23,474 nucleotides of DNA, taken from positions 1 through 23,474 of IMG/VR virus record IMGVR_UViG_3300044701_002647; one strand, written 5' to 3'. This document shows, in pieces, positions 18,676-23,474 of the stretch. The translations under genes and the position numbers were made by a program. The notes below the pieces were generated by a model. It had not been told where the DNA came from and made no database searches. It saw nothing but the letters and a program-made list of their open reading frames with translations. How positions within the stretch are numbered: position 1 is the first letter of the stretch; the number at the start of each line of letters is the position of its first letter. The DNA is from a virus.

Positions 18676-19004
18676 ATGCGCTCCGCCTCCTCAATGCTGC
18701 GTGCGATTCCCGCCCTGCCGCCGGCTTGACGGATGTGCTCAATGAACGCGGTCTGCTGCGGTGTGGGGCGGCCGGTGGGGCTTTTGACCTCCACGGCGGT
18801 GAACACGGCGACGGTCTGGCCCACCATGTCGGGGGTGATGGTGACCGAGTGGTAGCCGATCAGGTCGGCGCTGCCCTCGCACAGGCCGAAGCGCACCGGG
18901 CGGCCTTGCTGGTCGCGGAGCATGCCGGTGTTGTTGCGCCAGAGGCGGGTGGCGCCCTTGGACAGGGCCAGGCGGATCTGCTGCTGGGTGGTTTGCTCGG
19001 TCAA
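18660..19004 (-). CDS. VRR-NUC domain nuclease
   Basis: A 114-residue stand-alone VRR-NUC. The start is TTG 19004, overlapping the upstream stop as TTGA, with GGAG about nine bases before; this is the only rare start codon in a key gene here. Motifs: RLWRNNTGMLRD at ~20-31, GSADLIGY at 44-51 with catalytic Asp47, VEVKSPTGRPTPQQTAFIEH at 71-90 with Glu72, Lys74 and Gln83, then AGGRAGIARS. This PD-(D/E)xK nuclease family cuts branched DNA and is often next to SF2 helicases in phages. Here a recombinase-like gene separates the two. Probable role: resolving replication or recombination intermediates. Confidence 0.9.
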   Translation of the reverse strand: MTEQTTQQQIRLALSKGATRLWRNNTGMLRDQQGRPVRFGLCEGSADLIGYHSVTITPDMVGQTVAVFTAVEVKSPTGRPTPQQTAFIEHIRQAGGRAGIARSIEEAERIVAVR

Positions 19005-19915
19005 AATGGAGGCTCCGTTGTAAGCAGCTCAACCGAGAGGCCTTGCGACATCAGAAACAGATTGTCACGTTCCTCGATCCATGGCAGGTACTGGTCGATG
19101 TGCCGCGAAACATCAACACCCAGCATCTTGGCGCCGAGAGTCGGCGACATTCCAGACGCAATGGAGCGAACCGCCCAGGCATGACGAAGGTCAAGAGGCG
19201 TCAGCGGCAAGCCGTATCGTCGAAACTGCTCTGAGGTTCTTTGCCCGATCTGCTTAAGGGTTGTTTTAGTCAGACAAGTTTGCACCGATGGAAGAGCGCG
19301 GCAGTCTTCGCCCAGCGCCATAACGTCAAAGGCTGAAAGCCAGTCAACAGGACACGGCAGCGCAATCCTTTCCCCCGACTGTTGGATTTCTTTTACGATC
19401 AGATGGAATCCACTGCTTTCGTTTAGGCCAGCAAAATCACAGAAAAAAGCCTCATAGTTTCTAAGGCCATAGATTGCCATCAGCCCGTAAACCCTCTTCC
19501 ATGCTGGATTCTTGATTTTCTCGGCACAATCAAAAATGAGCTGATCGGAAGGTACGGCTTGACCGTGTTTGGACTGTGCGATGTAGCCAGATGAGGCTTT
19601 GTCCCAGTCTGGTGATAGCTGAATACCAGCCGAGCGGGCAAGCATCCCGAGAACTGATCCGCACATCTGGCGGCTCCTGGTGTTTTCCGGGTAGGAGTGC
19701 AGTACGCGAATCAGGATCTCGGCGTCTAAAGGGCGATCGCTAGCCAGCGACTGCAGTTTCCTTAGATAAGGCAGATACGCACCCGACCAAGTGCTAGACC
19801 TGCTTGATTTGGTTTCTAGCTGGGGTAAATAAGCCGAAAATGCTTTTTCAAGCCTCTGGATTGCCTGAGCTGCGTTCATGTTTGTCAGTGGTGATTGCGT
19901 GCATTGATGTGTCAT
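19001..19915 (-). CDS. degenerate tyrosine-recombinase-like protein
   Basis: A 304-residue protein with four-base overlaps on both sides (ATGA with the helicase, TTGA with VRR-NUC); ATG 19879 is an alternative start. The N-terminal ~120 residues are a helical core-binding-like domain. The catalytic-like domain has Arg152 (YGLRNYEAFF), Lys175 and the box LDLRHAWAVRSIASGMSPTL with Arg244-His245, then MLGVDVSRHIDQYLPW with Tyr276. The His before the second Arg is Leu, and the usual LGH reads LGV, so the active site is altered. GC content is visibly lower than in its neighbours, suggesting recent acquisition. It may be inactive, or bind DNA without strand exchange. Confidence 0.7.
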   Translation of the reverse strand: MTHQCTQSPLTNMNAAQAIQRLEKAFSAYLPQLETKSSRSSTWSGAYLPYLRKLQSLASDRPLDAEILIRVLHSYPENTRSRQMCGSVLGMLARSAGIQLSPDWDKASSGYIAQSKHGQAVPSDQLIFDCAEKIKNPAWKRVYGLMAIYGLRNYEAFFCDFAGLNESSGFHLIVKEIQQSGERIALPCPVDWLSAFDVMALGEDCRALPSVQTCLTKTTLKQIGQRTSEQFRRYGLPLTPLDLRHAWAVRSIASGMSPTLGAKMLGVDVSRHIDQYLPWIEERDNLFLMSQGLSVELLTTEPPF

Positions 19916-21309
19916 GCGGGCACCCTCTGCCCCCTGGCCTCCCTTGCCGCCAACACATGCCGGGCCCAGCCTCTCGGGTTCTTCATCCCCCGCTGGTGAC
20001 CCAGCGCCACCAGCTGCTCCAGCGTCTGCGCCTGGCCTTGCTCGCGGCGCTGCTCACGGTGGGCGGCCTGGCGTTGCAGCTCCTGCAGCTCGCCATCAAC
20101 GTGCTGCAGCTCCCTCCGCTCCGGCGCGAACGTGTGCCCGCACTCCGGGCAGGTCTGCAGGCGGCTGGAGATGGCCGAGAAGCAGGCCGGGCAGACCTTG
20201 ACGCTCGGCGATGCCTCCCTGGTGCGCTTGCTGATGCCCTCCAGGCTCCATTCCCTCGGGTCCGTCGGCAGCCCGTGCCGGTGGGCATTGCCGGCATGGT
20301 CGAGGATCACCGCGGTCTTCCCCTCCTGAGGCCGCAGCGCACGGCCCACCATCTGCAGGTAGAGCGCCAGGCTCATCGTCGGCCGCAGCAGGATCGCGCC
20401 GGCAACGCTCGGCACGTCGATCCCCTCGCCAATCAACGCGCAGCTGGTGAGCACCTTCAGCGCCCCGGTGCCCAGGTCCGCCAGCAGCCGCGCACGCTCC
20501 GCGCCGCTCATGCTCCCGTCGATACTCGCCGCGGCGATCCCACGCGATCGGAACGACTCCGCCACCGCTTCGGCATGGGCCAGGCTGCAGCAGAACGCGA
20601 TCGCGGTCTGGCCCGCCAGGTGCTGTCGGTAGTGGCTGACGGCATCACCCATCAGCGCACTGCCCAGCCGCTGCTCGGCCTCGCGCATGTCGAACTCACC
20701 CATCCGGCGGTGGATGCCGCCGGCATCGAAGCCAGGCGGTGCCAGCACACGGGCCGGTGCCAGGTAGCCATTGGCGGTCAGCCACTCGGCGCTGGGGCCC
20801 AGCACCAGCTTGGTGAAGTAGCCGCCCTGCCCTTCGCCAAGGCCACGGCCATCGAGCCGCAGCGGTGTGGCGGTCTTGCCGATCAGGAACGCCCGCGGCC
20901 AGGCATCGATCACCTTGCCCCAGGTGTTGCCCTGGATCAGGTGGTGCGCCTCGTCCTGGATGATCAGCGACGGCGCCGGGATCTTGTGCAGCCGCCGCAC
21001 GATCGTCTGCACGCTGGCCACCTGCGTCGGCAGCGACAGGTCCATGCTTCGGCCCGCGGCGATGACGCCATGACGGATCCCGAGGGCGCTGATCCGGGCG
21101 GACAGGTCGTTCACCAGCTCGGACCGATGAACCAGGATCAAGCTCCGGTGGCCCTTGGCGGCTGCGGTGCGCACCATCTCGGCGATCGTGCAACCCTTGC
21201 CGGCGCCGGTCGGCATCACGGCGAGGATCCGGCGGTGGCCCTCGACGCGCATCGCGGCGCGGATGTCGGCCAGCAGCTGCTGCTGGTACGGGCGGAGGGT
21301 GACGGTCAT
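19912..21309 (-). CDS. SF2 DEAH-box helicase with C-terminal zinc ribbon
   Basis: A 465-residue protein from ATG 21309, overlapping the leader peptide stop as ATGA. Motifs in order: Q-like RPYQ at 6-9, Walker A PTGAGKG at 33-39, DEAH at 119-122, TATP at 146-149, VLTSCALIGEGIDVP at 286-300 and QMVGRALRP at 319-327. A zinc ribbon follows with Cys373, Cys376, Cys387 and Cys390, then a Gln/Arg-rich helical tail. It belongs with ResIII/RadD-type phage helicases that unwind or remodel DNA during replication and recombination. The operon also holds VRR-NUC, the usual partner nuclease. Confidence 0.92.
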   Translation of the reverse strand: MTVTLRPYQQQLLADIRAAMRVEGHRRILAVMPTGAGKGCTIAEMVRTAAAKGHRSLILVHRSELVNDLSARISALGIRHGVIAAGRSMDLSLPTQVASVQTIVRRLHKIPAPSLIIQDEAHHLIQGNTWGKVIDAWPRAFLIGKTATPLRLDGRGLGEGQGGYFTKLVLGPSAEWLTANGYLAPARVLAPPGFDAGGIHRRMGEFDMREAEQRLGSALMGDAVSHYRQHLAGQTAIAFCCSLAHAEAVAESFRSRGIAAASIDGSMSGAERARLLADLGTGALKVLTSCALIGEGIDVPSVAGAILLRPTMSLALYLQMVGRALRPQEGKTAVILDHAGNAHRHGLPTDPREWSLEGISKRTREASPSVKVCPACFSAISSRLQTCPECGHTFAPERRELQHVDGELQELQRQAAHREQRREQGQAQTLEQLVALGHQRGMKNPRGWARHVLAAREARGQRVPA

Positions 21310-21356
21310 CCGGGGCGCTCCGGTGACGGTGCCGGGGCAGCGTGGGTCGTTGGCAT
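21306..21356 (-). CDS. 16-residue leader peptide coupled to the helicase
   Basis: ATG 21356 directly follows a CCACCACACC box with no spacer. The frame encodes MPTTHAAPAPSPERPG and stops at TGA 21306-21308, overlapping the helicase start as ATGA. The helicase itself has no good ribosome site, so ribosomes may reach it by translating this peptide. It is rich in Pro and Ala. A regulatory leader is more likely than a functional protein. Confidence 0.45.
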   Translation of the reverse strand: MPTTHAAPAPSPERPG

Positions 21357-21368
21357 GGTGTGGTGGTG
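21357..21368 (-). promoter_or_regulatory. shortened leader box before the leader peptide
   Basis: CACCACCACACC in mRNA sense, immediately adjacent to ATG 21356. It is the 13-base box lacking its last bases and shifted to zero spacing. Confidence 0.5.
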
Positions 21369-21517
21369 AATAGTTGCCATCCGCCCTGCTTGCTGCCGGC
21401 CCAGAGCCCATGCAGGGGCGGAACCGCCGGCAGTCCTCAACGGGACCGGATCAGGCCGGAGGCCGAGACACCCACCGCCTGGCCCGGGCAGTGGTCGGCG
21501 TGGCCATGGAGCAGGGC
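21369..21517 (-). other. long untranslated leader of the helicase operon
   Basis: About 150 bases without a convincing gene between the hairpin at 21518 and the leader peptide. Only very short frames exist (e.g. an 18-codon frame from the ATG near 21506). GC-rich inverted segments suggest RNA structure, but no single strong fold was identified by eye. Confidence 0.4.
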
Positions 21518-21562
21518 ACCGGATGGCTCCGGTAGCGTAGCGCAGCGGTAGCGGTAGCAGGG
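21518..21562 (-). promoter_or_regulatory. promoter, operator-like repeats and leader hairpin of the helicase operon
   Basis: The -10 is TACGCT (21539-21534) with a weak -35. TAGCG-CAG-CGGTA (plus 21538-21550) overlaps it, and GTAGCG is repeated at 21532-21537 and 21548-21553. Directly downstream is a hairpin with stem ACCGGA/TCCGGT and a four-base loop (21518-21533), matching the hairpin family of the 11-13 kb genes. Confidence 0.5.
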
Positions 21563-21565
21563 TGC

Positions 21566-22015
21566 TCAGCGAGTTTCGTAGTCGTTGCACCAGCTGGCCG
21601 CCTGCAGGCCATCCTCATCAGGATCCGGCCAGCCCATCCCGCAGCGGCCGGTCCAGTGCTGGCACTGCAGGCAGCTCAACGTCTGCCGCCTGGGCAGCTC
21701 CGGGCACCAGTCGGCATAGCGCTCGCCGCTCACCACAGCCGCCACAGTGGGGATGCTGCGGCCTACCTGCCGGGCGATCTGCCTGAGGCTGCCATCTGCC
21801 TGCAGGATCCGCCGCACCTCCTCGGGCACCAGTCGCCGGTAGCTGCTGCCAGTGCCAGGTCGGCGACCGCCGCGATGGCCTGGTGGTTCACCATCGTGTG
21901 TCGTCCAGCGATGGCGGCAGCTGCTGCACTGGTGCCGGCGGCGCTTGGAGCCGTTGCTGCAGCGGGACACCTTGAGCACCTCGCTGGCGCAGTGGCATTC
22001 AGGGCAGGGGAGCAT
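21566..22015 (-). CDS. zinc-ribbon / HTH protein with the same end modules as 5856-6293
   Basis: A 149-residue protein. I choose ATG 22015; GTG 22039 would add eight residues. The N-terminal NrdR-like ribbon has Cys4-x2-Cys7, Cys30-x2-Cys33 and HRWTTHD. Residues ~64-102 form an HTH (VPEEVRRILQADGSLRQIAR, then QVGRSIPTVAAVVSGERYAD). The C-terminal module has Cys115, Cys118, His120-Trp121, Cys125, GWPDP, Trp142 and Cys143, aligned closely with the end of 5856-6293. The shared ends with different middles suggest related regulators, one with its own HTH. DNA binding is likely; the target is unknown. It ends just before the operator-bearing helicase promoter. Confidence 0.75.
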   Translation of the reverse strand: MLPCPECHCASEVLKVSRCSNGSKRRRHQCSSCRHRWTTHDGEPPGHRGGRRPGTGSSYRRLVPEEVRRILQADGSLRQIARQVGRSIPTVAAVVSGERYADWCPELPRRQTLSCLQCQHWTGRCGMGWPDPDEDGLQAASWCNDYETR

Positions 22016-22193
22016 CTTCCATCGCGGCAAGGTGCTCACGGGTCAGCCTCAGGACGCCATCGAAGTGCGCACGGTTCAGCTCGCCCTCATGCCGGCCCAT
22101 CCGGTAGGCCAGCTCACGGGCAGCCTTACATTCGGCTAGGTGGATGCCCAGCTTCCACTCGAACGTGCTGCACAGGCAGTAGGGGTCAGGCAT
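21999..22193 (-). CDS. 64-residue hypothetical protein
   Basis: Starts at ATG 22193, eight bases inside the previous gene, and overlaps the next gene by 17 bases. The sequence starts MPDPYCLCSTFEWKLGIHLA and continues as one long helical stretch (ECKAARELAYRMGRHEGELN, then GVLRLTREHLAAMEDA). Three Cys lie in the first 22 residues, so metal binding is possible. Function unknown. Confidence 0.6.
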   Translation of the reverse strand: MPDPYCLCSTFEWKLGIHLAECKAARELAYRMGRHEGELNRAHFDGVLRLTREHLAAMEDAPLP

Positions 22194-22446
22194 GGGGCAA
22201 CGCGCAGTCTTCCCACTGCACGGCTCCGGCGATCTGCTCGCAGCCGACGACTTCACAGCCATCGGTGAGCCAGTCCTCGCAAAGAAGAGAACGGATCCTG
22301 CGGCGTTGCTCGGGCTCGCCCCAGTGGTCCAGGTCAAAGCCGCGCAGCCGCTGGTCATCCAGCGAGAAGCCGATGCAGTAGCGGTTGATGGTCATCTCGT
22401 ACGTCGGGTGGATGACGGATACGAGGAGATGGACGTAGGAGGTCAT
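22186..22446 (-). CDS. 86-residue hypothetical protein
   Basis: Starts at ATG 22446 in an ATGA overlap and ends eight bases inside the next gene. It opens MTSYVHLLVSVIHPTYEMTI with beta-like hydrophobics, then NRYCIGFSLDDQRLRGFDLD, then a Cys-containing end (LLCEDWLTDGCEVVGCEQIA). Four Cys lie in the second half but without a regular CxxC pair. No family is recognised. Confidence 0.6.
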   Translation of the reverse strand: MTSYVHLLVSVIHPTYEMTINRYCIGFSLDDQRLRGFDLDHWGEPEQRRRIRSLLCEDWLTDGCEVVGCEQIAGAVQWEDCALPHA

Positions 22447-22649
22447 GGTTGAGGTGGGTTGACATTGAACGCCGCTCTGGCCTGCCAGCGCAGCCATTCC
22501 ACGGTCTGGCCCGATAGCCCTTCGTGCTCAATGGCGTCGGCCACCAGGTGGAGCATGGTGGCCGATTGCTCGTCGGTTGCCATCAGGCAGTAGAGACTCG
22601 GGTGCAGCTGCAGCTGACGATGCAGCGGCATGTTGGCGGTGCTGGCCAT
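22443..22649 (-). CDS. 68-residue helical hypothetical protein
   Basis: Starts at ATG 22649 with AAAGGA about eight bases before, inside the end of the upstream gene. It ends in an ATGA overlap. The sequence (PLHRQLQLHPSLYCLMATDE, then QSATMLHLVADAIEHEGLSG, then QTVEWLRWQARAAFNVN) is alpha-helical and could be a small helical bundle. No motif. Confidence 0.6.
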   Translation of the reverse strand: MASTANMPLHRQLQLHPSLYCLMATDEQSATMLHLVADAIEHEGLSGQTVEWLRWQARAAFNVNPPQP

Positions 22650-22653
22650 GGGG

Positions 22654-22854
22654 TTAGTCCTTTCCACTAGGGCTGGGGTGGACGACAGGAATGACGTCGA
22701 TTGTGACGCCGCTGATGTCGGCACCCCTTGGCATTTCACCGTGCCTTGCATGAGCGAGAGCTTCGCGCTCTGCGTCCTCGAAGGAACCGGCTTTGGTTGT
22801 AAAGGTCCATTGATACGTGATTGTCCTGGAGATCAGGAATGTGAACTCGGTCAT
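22654..22854 (-). CDS. 66-residue hypothetical protein
   Basis: Starts at ATG 22854; a TTG six codons earlier is possible but would lie inside the upstream gene. The sequence starts MTEFTFLISRTITYQWTFTT, then a helix (SFEDAEREALAHARHG) and an end strand (ISGVTIDVIPVVH). Two strands, helix, strand is a common small alpha/beta fold in phage proteins. Function unknown. Confidence 0.6.
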   Translation of the reverse strand: MTEFTFLISRTITYQWTFTTKAGSFEDAEREALAHARHGEMPRGADISGVTIDVIPVVHPSPSGKD

Positions 22855-22858
22855 GGTG

Positions 22859-23071
22859 TTAGTCGCTTTCAATAGGGGGTTCGTCGCTCATTAGGGCATA
22901 GGCGTCATCTTCGGCGCTGCAGCTTATAGATCCTCTCAAGCCGCAGTTTGGACAGCGTACTATCTCGCCATCAATAACCCAGGCTGGCCTTGGGTCACTG
23001 CTGAATACTTCTAACTCATAGCCACATTCGTCGCATTCCTCGGGCCACGGCTTCCATTTGTATTCAGCCAT
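22859..23071 (-). CDS. 70-residue zinc-ribbon protein
   Basis: Starts at ATG 23071, eight bases inside the preceding gene. A clear zinc ribbon is formed by Cys13-x2-Cys16 (EECDECGYELEVF) and Cys40-x2-Cys43 (VRCPNCGLRG), with an acidic C-terminal tail (AEDDAYALMSDEPPIESD). Likely a small protein- or nucleic-acid-binding adaptor. It is one of several separate small zinc-binding proteins in the window. Function unknown. Confidence 0.7.
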   Translation of the reverse strand: MAEYKWKPWPEECDECGYELEVFSSDPRPAWVIDGEIVRCPNCGLRGSISCSAEDDAYALMSDEPPIESD

Positions 23072-23474
23072 GGTCGATGACGTTCTCACTACGAGCGGGC
23101 AGCGGCAGGACGTGGGCGGGGAGCCAGTGGGACGTGTAGAAGCAATCAACCATGACGCCGGGGCTACTATCCACCGGCACCCAGATCATTGCGCCGCCTG
23201 GCTGAGCGCCCTGGATCGAGTGCAGTCGCCACTGTGGATAGTCGTCTTCCACGGTGAGCAGCCAACACCTCCCCTCCGCATCGCAATCCCCCGACCCCGG
23301 CAGCCGCTCACTCACCGGCACCGGTTGCAGCGCCGGCGGCGGCGCGGGGCGGCCCCAGCGGGCCAGGACGGCGCGGAGGCCCCGCAGGTGGATCTCATCG
23401 GCAGTGCCACCCTCACCCCGGCAGGCGGAATAGAACACCTCCAGCATGTCCCGGTCGGCTCCGGTGTGCTCGGG
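23064..23474 (-). CDS. hypothetical phage protein, 5' end probably beyond the window
   Basis: The frame is open to the right edge; a Met at 23447 is the first in view, but the residues before it (PEHTGADRD) read as part of the same protein. The second half has PVPVSERLPGSGDCDAEGRC, WLLTVEDDYPQWRLHSI and a final SHWLPAHVLPLPAR. The P.SERLP...D....W+L...W...S/THWLPAHVLPLP pattern recalls DUF551-type phage proteins of unknown function. The N-terminal part looks helical and may be a separate domain. Partial gene. Confidence 0.65.
   Translation of the reverse strand, partial: PEHTGADRDMLEVFYSACRGEGGTADEIHLRGLRAVLARWGRPAPPPALQPVPVSERLPGSGDCDAEGRCWLLTVEDDYPQWRLHSIQGAQPGGAMIWVPVDSSPGVMVDCFYTSHWLPAHVLPLPARSENVIDHG

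Noticed and set aside
19804-21369. 521-residue plus-strand frame opposite the helicase
   Set aside because: Composition is typical of an antisense shadow in GC-rich DNA, and the helicase motifs on the other strand are complete and in order.
1-23474. tRNA or rRNA genes
   Set aside because: No cloverleaf-like sequence with a recognisable T-loop (GTTCRA) was noticed on either strand; a covariance search was not possible.

Overview
The window is phage DNA, most likely a temperate tailed phage or prophage of a picocyanobacterium (Synechococcus/Cyanobium type). No host housekeeping block is visible. The DNA is GC-rich. The phage group is supported by tail, lysis (endolysin, holin-like) and integrase genes on one strand facing a long run of small, overlapping early genes on the other. 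The cyanobacterial link rests on a DNA polymerase III beta clamp whose N-terminus reads like picocyanobacterial DnaN (RPSHPVLANVLLAA), and on a ThyX with the segment FDVQSLRYTG that I associate with cyanobacteria and their phages. Both host inferences are from memory of the families, not from a search.

Layout. 1-4.1 kb, plus strand: end of the tail module (a cut-off tail-associated gene and a receptor-binding/fibre-like protein), two or three lysis-associated small membrane proteins, a two-domain endolysin (GH24 lysozyme plus M15 peptidase) and an HNH protein. Two small genes (2401-2697, 4122-4331) point the other way inside this block. 4.3-5.8 kb: a large serine recombinase, the probable integrase. 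From 5.7 kb to the right edge nearly everything is on the minus strand, read right to left.

The minus-strand region has four parts. (i) 23.5-21.6 kb: small proteins, several with zinc-binding cysteines. (ii) 21.4-17.8 kb: leader peptide, SF2 helicase, a degenerate low-GC tyrosine-recombinase-like protein, VRR-NUC nuclease, then a helix-turn-helix protein. (iii) 17.5-13.5 kb: RecT-like annealing protein, SSB, beta clamp and small accessory genes. (iv) 13.4-9.6 kb: a series of small, mostly separately punctuated genes including a Gp157-like protein, followed by a tightly overlapping chain of about fourteen genes to 5.7 kb with ThyX, a dCTP deaminase/dUTPase-fold enzyme, a multi-HTH DNA-binding protein and an NrdR-type zinc-ribbon protein. 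Together these serve recombination-dependent DNA replication and dTTP supply. No polymerase or primase is present in the window.

The most unusual content is regulatory. An exact 13-base box (mRNA sense CCACCACACCACC) lies 0-11 bases before the start codon of six genes, with close variants before several more, and these genes lack a Shine-Dalgarno sequence. A small hairpin family with compensating stem changes sits upstream of several of the boxes. Two promoter families recur: one with a near-identical 20-base core at four places, and one in which a TAGCG-N3-CGSTA palindrome overlaps the -10 box at three promoters, with a fourth copy by the helix-turn-helix gene. This looks like a phage-wide control system built from shared DNA and RNA elements. 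Four small genes that are easy to miss (8985-9161, 9286-9405, 9390-9560, 13224-13397), a shortened reading of a fifth (9161-9289) and a 16-residue leader peptide (21306-21356) were found by reading gene junctions directly.
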